The position numbers and the translations under genes were made by a program. The notes below the pieces were generated by a model, which searched no databases, was not told the origin of the DNA, and saw nothing but the letters and a program-made list of their open reading frames with translations. From Caldilineaceae bacterium (lineage in GTDB: Bacteria; Chloroflexota; Anaerolineae; Caldilineales; Caldilineaceae): a DNA stretch of 34,620 nucleotides. Of this stretch, positions 1 through 6,630 are shown piece after piece (position 1 is the stretch's first letter; each line of letters starts with the position of its first letter). The DNA lies in NCBI GenBank assembly GCA_019455155.1, contig JACFMY010000010.1, forward strand, positions 1 through 34,620, in the 5' to 3' direction.

Positions 1-3000
1 CAAGCGTGGGCTTCCTCGTGCCGGCCTTGGGCCTCGCGCGTCTCTCCCAAGCGGCCCAGGCGGACATGCAAATAGTGTTGGTCCTCCATGCGCCGGGTGG
101 CCGCGATGGACTCTTCCATCATGGCCGCCCCCTTCTCCAGGTCACCGTCGTCCGCTGCCATGACGCCCAAATTGTAGAGCACAGACGACAGACCGCGCAG
201 AAAGCCGATCTCCCTCGCCAGCACCAATCCACGCTCAAAATAGGCGCGGGCTTGCGGCCGGTTGTTCTGATCCAGCTGATTCGTGCCCAGATTGTTGAGC
301 ACGATGACTTCGCCCACGCGATAGCCAGTCTCCCGTGCCTGGCGCAGCAACTGGAGAAAGTATCGATCGGACTGGGCAAAGTCCTTGCGCATAGCATAGA
401 CTGCGGCCAGATTGTTGAGAATCCGGCTCGTCCGGTGCTCGTCACCGAGCCCGCGTGAAAGGCGCAGCGCGGCTTCGAACTGTTCCGTGCCCTGTTCGTA
501 CTGGCCGCGCAGGCTGGCGGCCACTCCCAGGCTGTTTAGGGTCCAGGCCTCCCCGCGCCGGTCACCCAGTTCGCGGTAGAGCGCCAACGCGCGCTCGAGC
601 AGGGGATCAGCGTCCGCATTCGCAGCATACATGAGCAAATCGCCCAGGCATTGGCAGCACGCCGCCAACAGCGCAATGTCGCCAATGGTCTCGGCCTGCG
701 CCAGCGCACTTTCCAGTTCAAGGCGCCCCTCAGCAACCTTCCCTTGTGCATATAGGGTATTGCCACACCACATCCGGGCCATTACCTCGATGTGAGACAG
801 CCCATGGGCACGTGCAACTTCGGTGGCCTCTTGCGCGGCGGTGAGCGCCGGATCGTAATTGCCAAGCGTCGATTGGATCTTCGCCTGTTCAGCCAGCAAT
901 TGTGCCAGCAAAGCCGGGGCGTTCATCCCTCTGGCCTGAACTGACGCTTCCTCCACCGCGTCGCCTGCCTCGCGGTATAGGGCGGCCAGCTCAAAAAAGC
1001 GTACCAGGCCAGGCAACGCCTCCGTCAGGTATTGAAAATCTCCCTGTTGTACGGCCCACTGCCACGCGACCCGCACATTATCTAGCTCACGCCGGATGGC
1101 ATCTATAGCCGCGCCGGGTGTCGCTCCCACTAGCTCGCGGGCGTGCGTGGTTACTAAGGTCAGGTAATAGGTGTAGTGACGCCGCCGAACCTCAGCCTCG
1201 TCAGGTAGATAGCTGGCGGCGAATTGCCGGACCAACGTGTGGAGCGCATAGCGGCCAGGAGCCGCCACCTGCAAAAGCGACTTGTGCACCAACGCTGTTA
1301 ATTCGGCTACTGTTGCGCCAGTAACGGCAAGCGCCGCCTCCCGGCCAAACATACCGCGCATAACAGAGAGCTGCGCCAGGGTGCGCTGCTCGTCAGGCGC
1401 AAGCAGATGCCACGAATAGTCGAATACACCGCGCATGCTGCGGTGGCGGACAGGCAGATCGCGCATGGAGGTCTGAAGGAAGTCGATGCTGCGCGCGATC
1501 GCTTGCGCAATCTCCTGGCAGCTATATTCCTCGACCCAGCTTGCCGCCAGCTCGATGCCCAATGGTAGCCCACCCACCAACCGGCAGATTTCGGCCACAT
1601 GTGACAGCGTGTCATCTGCGAATGCGAACGCAAGCGCCGAACGCTGTGCCCGCTCTACAAAGAGCTGCACACAACTATACCTACGCAACGTTGCGAAGTT
1701 TTCCTCTGTGGATTCCGGCACGGGCAGACCGTCCAGGACGAACACGCTCTCAGCCTGGAGATGCAGACGCTCGCGCGTCGTCACCAGCACCTTCACACCT
1801 GCGGCTTGGGCCAATAGTGTTTGCACATAGCCTGCATACTCCAGAAGATGTTCGAAGTTGTCTAGAATGAGGAGCAGCTCGCGCCCGCGCAAAAAATCGA
1901 CGACCCGGCTGGCTGGATCGGCATGTTCGGGCAGCGAAATGCCCAGCGTTCTGACCAGCGCCGCAGCCAGACCCGTTTCCTTCTCGACGCCGATTAAATC
2001 GCTGAACCAGACGCCATCAGAAAAAAAGCCGACGAGCTCTGCCGCTGCGGCAAGCGCCAAACGGGTTTTGCCCGCGCCCCCTGGACCAACAATGCTTACC
2101 AGCCGGTTGGATGGATTCAACAGCGCGTGGCGCAGGCTGGTAAGCTCGTTGGTCCGGCCCACAAATGATGTGGTGGTCGCCGGCAGATTGTGGGCAGGAC
2201 GGCCGGCCACCGCTGCGGCAGCATCCGCGTTGACGCTTGCAACGCGCTCCTCCTCGATCTGCTCACGCAGCGTCTCTGTTTCGTGGCCAGGCGTAACGCC
2301 CAGCTCATCATATAAGACGCGCCAGCAAGTCTCATATGCGGCCAGCGCTTCGTTTCGGTGCCCGCTCTGTGCGAGGGCCCACATCGCCTGCCGGTATGCA
2401 TCCTCGCGCAGCGAATCGATGGCGAGCTGGCGTTGGGCCATCTGCAGGGCAAGATCGAATTCCCCGCGGCTGCCGTGCCACCGAGCCAGAGCAGACATCG
2501 CGTCGAGCGCGGTATGCTGATACCATTCTCGACGCAACAAGATCCACTCATCCAGCGCCGGGCTGTCCTCCACATAGAGCCCTTTGAGAAACTCGCCGCG
2601 ATAAAGAGCCACGGCTTCGGCATGGCGCGCCATGCAGGGTGCGCATTGGGTCAGCTCCGCGTGCCCATGTTGACGGCAGCGTTGCATCAATGTCTCAAAG
2701 GCCGCGGCATCGACCCAGCTGTTCCCAGAGCCGCGAAACTGGACCGTTCGTGTGGCGACCTCAAGAAAAGAATCTGCGCCTCTATCCGGCGTACGCAGCA
2801 GCGTCCGCAGTTGAAAGAGCGCCTGGCGCAAATTATGCAGGGCAGCAGAGTCGGGAACCTCCGGCCAGAGCAAGGCAGCCAGAGCAGAGCGGGCATGCGG
2901 CCGATCGCCTTCAAGCGCCAGGTAGGCCAACAACGCTGCATTCTTGATGGAACGAAAACTCAGGATCGGCTGTTCATCAAGCTGAACGTCAAGTGCGCCA

Positions 3001-3026
3001 AACATGTAGATCTGTAACGTGGGCAT
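1..3026 (-). CDS. BTAD/AfsR-type transcriptional regulator with NB-ARC ATPase and TPR repeats (3' end cut by window)
   Basis: The reading frame stays open from the ATG at 3026 to the window edge, about 1008 codons, so the C-terminus is missing. Residues 1-100 look like the OmpR-type winged helix of SARP/AfsR regulators (LALEGDRPHARSALAALLWP region). Residues 100-255 are the BTAD helical-repeat domain (GEFLKGLYVEDSPALDEW). A P-loop GPGGAGKT lies near residue 315 and a Walker B LLLILDNFEHLL near 382, followed by TTRERL, which is typical of NB-ARC/LuxR-AfsR-like ATPases. From about residue 650 to the edge the protein is TPR-like (LNSLGVAASLRGQYEQGTEQFEAALR). The family usually activates nearby promoters after a signal is sensed by the ATPase/TPR part; the signal here is unknown. 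The start is supported by a consensus promoter immediately upstream, which implies a leaderless mRNA. It diverges from the small gene at 3203. An H-x-H-x5-C-x2-C motif lies at residues 120-131. Confidence 0.9.
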   Translation of the reverse strand, partial: MPTLQIYMFGALDVQLDEQPILSFRSIKNAALLAYLALEGDRPHARSALAALLWPEVPDSAALHNLRQALFQLRTLLRTPDRGADSFLEVATRTVQFRGSGNSWVDAAAFETLMQRCRQHGHAELTQCAPCMARHAEAVALYRGEFLKGLYVEDSPALDEWILLRREWYQHTALDAMSALARWHGSRGEFDLALQMAQRQLAIDSLREDAYRQAMWALAQSGHRNEALAAYETCWRVLYDELGVTPGHETETLREQIEEERVASVNADAAAAVAGRPAHNLPATTTSFVGRTNELTSLRHALLNPSNRLVSIVGPGGAGKTRLALAAAAELVGFFSDGVWFSDLIGVEKETGLAAALVRTLGISLPEHADPASRVVDFLRGRELLLILDNFEHLLEYAGYVQTLLAQAAGVKVLVTTRERLHLQAESVFVLDGLPVPESTEENFATLRRYSCVQLFVERAQRSALAFAFADDTLSHVAEICRLVGGLPLGIELAASWVEEYSCQEIAQAIARSIDFLQTSMRDLPVRHRSMRGVFDYSWHLLAPDEQRTLAQLSVMRGMFGREAALAVTGATVAELTALVHKSLLQVAAPGRYALHTLVRQFAASYLPDEAEVRRRHYTYYLTLVTTHARELVGATPGAAIDAIRRELDNVRVAWQWAVQQGDFQYLTEALPGLVRFFELAALYREAGDAVEEASVQARGMNAPALLAQLLAEQAKIQSTLGNYDPALTAAQEATEVARAHGLSHIEVMARMWCGNTLYAQGKVAEGRLELESALAQAETIGDIALLAACCQCLGDLLMYAANADADPLLERALALYRELGDRRGEAWTLNSLGVAASLRGQYEQGTEQFEAALRLSRGLGDEHRTSRILNNLAAVYAMRKDFAQSDRYFLQLLRQARETGYRVGEVIVLNNLGTNQLDQNNRPQARAYFERGLVLAREIGFLRGLSSVLYNLGVMAADDGDLEKGAAMMEESIAATRRMEDQHYLHVRLGRLGETREAQGRHEEAHA

Positions 3027-3034
3027 GGGTTTCA

Positions 3035-3062
3035 ATTATAGGATGCATCTATTCACTGTCAA
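3035..3062 (-). promoter_or_regulatory. Consensus sigma-70-like promoter of the BTAD/NB-ARC regulator
   Basis: On the minus strand a perfect TTGACA (3062-3057) and a perfect TATAAT (3040-3035) are separated by 16 bp. Only 8 bp lie between the -10 and the ATG at 3026, and no Shine-Dalgarno sequence is present, so the transcript is probably leaderless or nearly so. Confidence 0.75.
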
Positions 3063-3087
3063 TCCAACGATTGGCTGTACCGGCGAT

Positions 3088-3101
3088 AAATATGCATATT
3101 T
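3088..3101. promoter_or_regulatory. 14-bp perfect palindrome between divergent promoters
   Basis: AAATATGCATATTT is a perfect AT-rich palindrome between the leftward consensus promoter and the rightward SARP-like site. Its position suits an operator for a dimeric regulator, but no binding protein can be named from sequence. Confidence 0.4.
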
Positions 3102-3102
3102 G

Positions 3103-3134
3103 TTGACGATCTGCTGACGTTTGCCTGCTAGGAT
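3103..3134 (+). promoter_or_regulatory. Candidate SARP-type activator site and -10 for the small gene at 3203
   Basis: Heptamers TTGACGA (3103-3109) and CTGACGT (3114-3120) repeat with an 11-bp period. The second ends 8 bp before a -10-like TAGGAT (3129-3134). Known SARP sites in Streptomyces have this same period and -10 distance. A matching arrangement occurs at 23112-23143 beside the second BTAD gene. The inferred start of transcription is near 3141, about 60 nt before the small gene. Confidence 0.5.
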
Positions 3135-3202
3135 GATCAACCGTTACGAGACCCCGAAGCGTACACTAACCATTCGACCAGGTGAAGCGAGGAGACTATC
3201 GT

Positions 3203-3430
3203 ATGCAACCCATGGAAAAGGAAATCCCCACGATTCAAGACAGCACGGCAAATAACTATCAGATCTATCTGCTGCGCGTCTGGCGCAATGATTCCAACGA
3301 GCCGTGGCGCGTCACCGTCCACCGCACAGGTGAAAAGGAGCTCCAGCACTTCGCGAGTCTTTCTGAGTTCTATGCTGCGTTTTGGCAACGGTTAAGCGAT
3401 TCTAACCACCAAGAACAGCTGCCCGTCTGA
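3203..3430 (+). CDS. Small conserved-type hypothetical protein next to BTAD regulator
   Basis: This is a 75-residue protein. The ATG at 3203 is chosen because GAGGAG (3189-3194) sits 8 nt upstream; an in-frame GTG at 3182 would bury that ribosome site. The middle of the protein reads YQIYLLRVWRNDSNEPWRVT and is followed by a FASLSEFYAAFW stretch. That pattern (YLLR-W, then PWR, then FASL) resembles small proteins I recall from Chloroflexota regulators' neighbourhoods, but I cannot assign a function. There is no signal peptide or membrane segment. It is transcribed divergently from the BTAD/NB-ARC gene, downstream of a SARP-like repeat pair, so it may be the direct target of a BTAD regulator. 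Acidic and basic residues are mixed; it is likely cytoplasmic. Confidence 0.7.
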   Translation: MQPMEKEIPTIQDSTANNYQIYLLRVWRNDSNEPWRVTVHRTGEKELQHFASLSEFYAAFWQRLSDSNHQEQLPV

Positions 3431-3847
3431 AACGAGCGAGCCCAGAGCAAAACACATAGAGGGTAGCCTGGTTACCGGTTTTTCGTCTTCTCTTGTCCTC
3501 GTCGCATCATCGCTGCCGCAGCAGACGTCACAACGGAACACCTCATTCCCCTCGGCTGACAGGACTTCTGCCTTTATCCTTAGGGTATAGATAATCGCAA
3601 AGCATGCGGCGGATCGAACGCAGCGTGTCTCGCAAAGCGGAATCTGCGTCGATCCGCTGTATTTGCTGCGCCTGTGCTCTCTCCTGGCAACTAGACCCAT
3701 GCGGTATAATGGAGAAGCCATAGACCTTCTTACCAACAACCGGACTGTGATTGGCGATTCTTTTCTGCCTCAGCAGTTGCCGGGCAGCGCGTCATTCCAG
3801 ATCGCGTGCTTTCCTTTTTTTCATGCATTCACAGGAGGGAGTTCCGT
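3431..3847. other. Intergenic region before ridA
   Basis: I see no convincing gene in this 417-bp gap. A perfect TATAAT lies at 3705-3710 on the plus strand with only a weak -35 candidate (CTGGCA, 3684-3689, 15-bp spacing). It could give a transcript with a leader of about 130 nt for the RidA gene. A strong ribosome site AGGAGGG is at 3833-3839. Confidence 0.4.
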
Positions 3848-4231
3848 ATGCGCGAGGTGATTTCGACCGGTAAAGGCGTTATTCCTGTAGCGCCCTATTC
3901 CCAGGCCATCGTCGCCCAGGGCCGCACCATCTACGTTTCTGGCCAGGCCTCGTTTGATCCGGAGACCAATCAGTTCCAACCGGGCAGCTTTCGCGAACAG
4001 GCAGAGCGTACGTTCCGCAATATCGAAATCCTGCTAAAGGCCGCAGGGGCAGGATGGCAGAACGTAGTCAAGGTCAATATCTATTTGGCGAATATCCTTG
4101 ACTTCGCGGAATTGAATGAGGTCTATCGCCAGTTTCTGACGGAACCATACCCGGCTCGCACAACAGTCCAGGCTGGGCTCATAGGGCAGATGCTGATCGA
4201 GATAGATTGCATCGCCGTTTTGCCGGACTAG
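3848..4231 (+). CDS. ridA: RidA/YjgF/YER057c family deaminase
   Basis: This is a 127-residue protein of normal RidA length. RidA hydrolyses reactive enamine/imine intermediates released by PLP enzymes such as threonine dehydratase, giving 2-oxo acids and ammonia, and acts as a cytoplasmic trimer. The sequence shows the N-terminal PYSQAI segment, the VSGQ strand, and the signature EPYPARTTVQ, with the substrate-carboxylate arginine at R104 and the conserved acid at E118 in IEIDCIAV. These residues mark the canonical, deaminase-active RidA type. The start ATG at 3848 follows AGGAGGG by a good distance; an upstream in-frame ATG at 3806 would add a tail absent from the family. A second, more divergent family member is at 24433-24840. 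Confidence 0.92.
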   Translation: MREVISTGKGVIPVAPYSQAIVAQGRTIYVSGQASFDPETNQFQPGSFREQAERTFRNIEILLKAAGAGWQNVVKVNIYLANILDFAELNEVYRQFLTEPYPARTTVQAGLIGQMLIEIDCIAVLPD

Positions 4232-4620
4232 CGGTCATTGGCTGGTGCCAGGCTCTGGCGGCGGGCAATACAAACCGGCGGGGAGCGGGGCGCGACCGTG
4301 GGCCTGCGCGGTGAGTGCCCGTGCTGGCCAACGTTAACCATGCCATAACCATAACGCAATGGAATGTTAATCGTTTTGCCGCACACTGTACGTGCAAAAG
4401 CCTCATGACGAAGCGTACGCACCCGTCATGGTTCGGAATGACCGTCCTGCATGCGAAGATTGCAGGAAGCACGGCTTCCGTCAACACCACACCGTTGGAG
4501 GAGGAGTCGCCCGGCATGCGAAGATTGCTGGCTGTGCTCCATCCTCGCTATTGGCGGGCCAGCAGCTCACCACCTCGGTTGACATCTCCTCTCGTTGCCG
4601 GCAAATCGACTCCTACATAA
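4232..4620. other. Hairpin-rich leader region before the phosphatase gene
   Basis: No convincing gene is present in 389 bp. The region contains several inverted repeats: CATGACG/CGTCATG (4404-4410 and 4424-4430), CCTGCA/TGCAGG (4446-4451 and 4461-4466), GGAAGC/GCTTCC (4465-4470 and 4474-4479), and CCGGCA/TGCTGG (4511-4516 and 4526-4531). The second and fourth hairpins share an identical loop. A TTGACA at 4579-4584 has no well-placed -10. Confidence 0.45.
4449..4528 (+). repeat. Pair of 15-bp direct repeats forming matching hairpins
   Basis: GCATGCGAAGATTGC occurs at 4449-4463 and again at 4514-4528. Each copy sits in a 6-bp stem with the same 9-nt loop TGCGAAGAT. One stem pair differs between the copies (T-A in the first, G-T in the second), so pairing is kept in RNA. 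Confidence 0.6.
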
Positions 4621-5070
4621 ATGTCGAACTTTTCCCGGATCACCGACCTGCTTTATCTCTCTTCACTGATTCGTAAAGAGCATCTGGCCGATTTGCATAC
4701 ACAAAAAATCCGGCTGCTCATCAATATGACACACGAACAGGCGCCCCCAGAAGTACGCCGGCCGCCTGTTCGTGTCTTACATCTCCCCACTTTCGACACA
4801 CCGTTCTTGCCAATTCGCATCTCCATATTGCGCCGTGGGGTCGAAGCGGCTCTCGCTGCCTTCGAAAGCCAGGAGCGTGTGCTTGTCTATTGTCGATACG
4901 GAATCCATCGCAGCGTTGCCATGGCGTCATGCATCCTGATTGCCCAGGGCATGGGCGCCGAGGAAGCCATGGCGTTCATCAAACAGCAGCGGCCCGTAGC
5001 CGACCCGACAATCTGGTACATCCGCCGGCGCATCGTCCGCTTCGAAAAAGCGTGGCGGGGCAGTATCTGA
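4621..5070 (+). CDS. Dual-specificity protein phosphatase family protein
   Basis: This 149-residue protein fits a single-domain DSP/PTP-like phosphatase. The N-terminal ITDLLYLSS matches the family's opening strand. The catalytic loop YCRYGIHRS gives Cys91 and Arg97 of the CX5R signature. The usual HC is YC here, a variation seen in divergent members. Asp59 in TFDTPFLP is the likely general acid. The C-terminal AEEAMAFIKQQRP helix is also family-typical. It would hydrolyse phospho-Tyr/Ser/Thr or another phosphomonoester; the substrate is unknown. No clear Shine-Dalgarno precedes the ATG, and the unusual hairpin-rich leader lies upstream. It converges with the small membrane-protein gene, with only 4 bp between the two stop codons. 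Confidence 0.85.
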   Translation: MSNFSRITDLLYLSSLIRKEHLADLHTQKIRLLINMTHEQAPPEVRRPPVRVLHLPTFDTPFLPIRISILRRGVEAALAAFESQERVLVYCRYGIHRSVAMASCILIAQGMGAEEAMAFIKQQRPVADPTIWYIRRRIVRFEKAWRGSI

Positions 5071-5074
5071 TTCC

Positions 5075-5473
5075 CTATGCCTGCGCAGTAGGAGCGCCCG
5101 GCTTGTTGTTCGTTTGGCTACCGGCTGGGGCTTCTGGTACGGGAGATGCCGCCTGCTGAGGGGACGGCGGCTGCTTCTTGCTGCTGCGCCGGGGAAGCTG
5201 CTCCATAAGGACCTGTGCCGTTCGCCGGACCCCAGCCAACTTGCTGCTGGTCTCTACCACTGGCATCACTACATGATCGCTCATGAAATGGGTCGTACCG
5301 CGCACCGTGGAGAGGGTATCCTGCGTGTCGCGAATGATCGGCTTTACCTCGTTCTGGATCATGCGCGTCAACCGCCAGATCTGCCAGATGAGAATGCCCA
5401 GCATCGCGGTGACCACTATGCTCTCTACCGCCAAAAAGATAATGACAATGTCACGAATCGTGGCAACAATCAC
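5075..5473 (-). CDS. Small single-pass membrane protein, unknown function
   Basis: This is a 132-residue protein starting at a GTG (5473) preceded by an AAGAAGGA ribosome site. Residues about 5-33 are a strongly hydrophobic helix. A charged, probably amphipathic helical stretch follows (about 35-95: MIQNEVKPIIRDTQDTLSTV), then a low-complexity Pro/Gln/Ala tail. The layout of TM helix plus long helix resembles DUF948-like or envelope-associated coiled-coil proteins, but I do not recognise a named family. The gene begins 34 bp after mnmA and is probably cotranscribed with it. Confidence 0.7.
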   Translation of the reverse strand: MIVATIRDIVIIFLAVESIVVTAMLGILIWQIWRLTRMIQNEVKPIIRDTQDTLSTVRGTTHFMSDHVVMPVVETSSKLAGVRRTAQVLMEQLPRRSSKKQPPSPQQAASPVPEAPAGSQTNNKPGAPTAQA

Positions 5474-5507
5474 TGTGTCGTGGTCCTTCTTTCGTAGTTA
5501 CCGCTGG

Positions 5508-6584
5508 CTATGCGTCGCGGGCAATCACGCCGCCGCCCAGGCAGAGATCGCCATCATAGAAAACTGCGCCCTGGCCCGGTGTGATATCGCGCAATGGCTC
5601 GTCGAAACAGACCTCCACGCGATCCGCGCCCTGGGGAAAGAGTGTGCAGTCAACGGCACGGGCCTTATAGCGAATCTTGCATTGAACACGGGTGCCGGCC
5701 GGCGGCGATACACCCAGCGTCCAGTTGACACGCGTAGCCGTCAACCGCTTGCGCCCCAGCTCCCGGGCCGTGCCCACCACAAGCTGATTGCGCTCGTAAT
5801 CCAGCTCCAATACAAACATGGGTTCGGCTGTGCCGCTGATTCCGAGCCCCTTGCGCTGGCCAATGGTGTAGCCGGGCAAACCAGCATGCTCACCCCACAG
5901 CCTCCCTTGCCGGTCAATTATGGGCCCCGGTTGCATGGCATCAGCGGCCCAATCGCGCAAGAAGCGGCGGTAATCGTCATCTAAAATGAAACAGAGATCC
6001 ATGGAATCGTGCTTGCTGGCCGTGGGCAATCCCCGCTCAGCCGCCATGCTTCGCACCACTGTCTTGGGATAATCCCCGACAGGGAAAAGTACGTCGTTGA
6101 GCTCATCCTGCCCCAACACGCTGAGGACATAGCTCTGATCCTTGGCCTCGTCCACGCCCTTGAGCAGCTGCACCGTGCCTTCGTCGGTACGGCGCAAGCG
6201 AGCGTAGTGACCTGTGGCCAGATAATCTGCGCCCATCCGCCGCGCATAGTTGAGCAGATAGTCGAAACGGATGTGCCGGTTGCATTCCAGGCACGGATTC
6301 GGCGTCAACCCGTGGCTATAGCCATCGATGAAGAAGTCAACAACGTGTGCCTTGAAGGGCCGCTCTACATTGATCAGGTAGAACGGGATGCCGAGCGCGT
6401 CGGCCACCCGCCGGGCGTCATGCACGCTTTCCAGGCTGCAACACTTGTTGGTAGAGCCTACGCCGCGTCCAGTCTCATTATACCCCTGCTCCACAAGCAG
6501 GGCCGCTGCCACCGACGAATCCACCCCGCCGCTCATGGCGACGACTACCGTGGTCTCCTGCGGCTTCTGATGCTTGGTACCCAT
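5508..6584 (-). CDS. mnmA: tRNA-specific 2-thiouridylase MnmA, with apparent internal deletion
   Basis: MnmA puts sulfur on U34 of Lys, Glu and Gln tRNAs, using ATP and a persulfide donor. From the ATG at 6584 the protein has 358 residues. The PP-loop SGGVDSS is at 18-24, TPNPCLECN at 94-102 carries the first active-site cysteine, and DSMDLCFI has the second, Cys198. HYARL and the C-terminal [18 protein letters not shown] are also typical. Oddly, the text goes straight from LLVEQGY to [17 protein letters not shown]. Family members normally have about ten more residues there, with a pattern like VIGxxxRLW, so a beta strand beside the ATP site seems to be missing in frame. The gene is either impaired, compensated, or affected by a sequence error. 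The upstream in-frame start at 6611 is less likely because a TACAAT lies at 6597-6592. Confidence 0.88.
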   Translation of the reverse strand: MGTKHQKPQETTVVVAMSGGVDSSVAAALLVEQGYNETGRGVGSTNKCCSLESVHDARRVADALGIPFYLINVERPFKAHVVDFFIDGYSHGLTPNPCLECNRHIRFDYLLNYARRMGADYLATGHYARLRRTDEGTVQLLKGVDEAKDQSYVLSVLGQDELNDVLFPVGDYPKTVVRSMAAERGLPTASKHDSMDLCFILDDDYRRFLRDWAADAMQPGPIIDRQGRLWGEHAGLPGYTIGQRKGLGISGTAEPMFVLELDYERNQLVVGTARELGRKRLTATRVNWTLGVSPPAGTRVQCKIRYKARAVDCTLFPQGADRVEVCFDEPLRDITPGQGAVFYDGDLCLGGGVIARDA

Positions 6585-6591
6585 AGGCCAT

Positions 6592-6597
6592 ATTGTA
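6592..6597 (-). promoter_or_regulatory. Possible -10 element for mnmA
   Basis: TACAAT on the minus strand lies 7 bp before the mnmA ATG at 6584. No convincing -35 is seen. If used, the mRNA would be leaderless. The gene could equally be read through from the upstream CHAT operon. Confidence 0.3.
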
Positions 6598-6630
6598 CAC
6601 GAAGCCGGCAAATTCGCTTCACCGTCGCGG

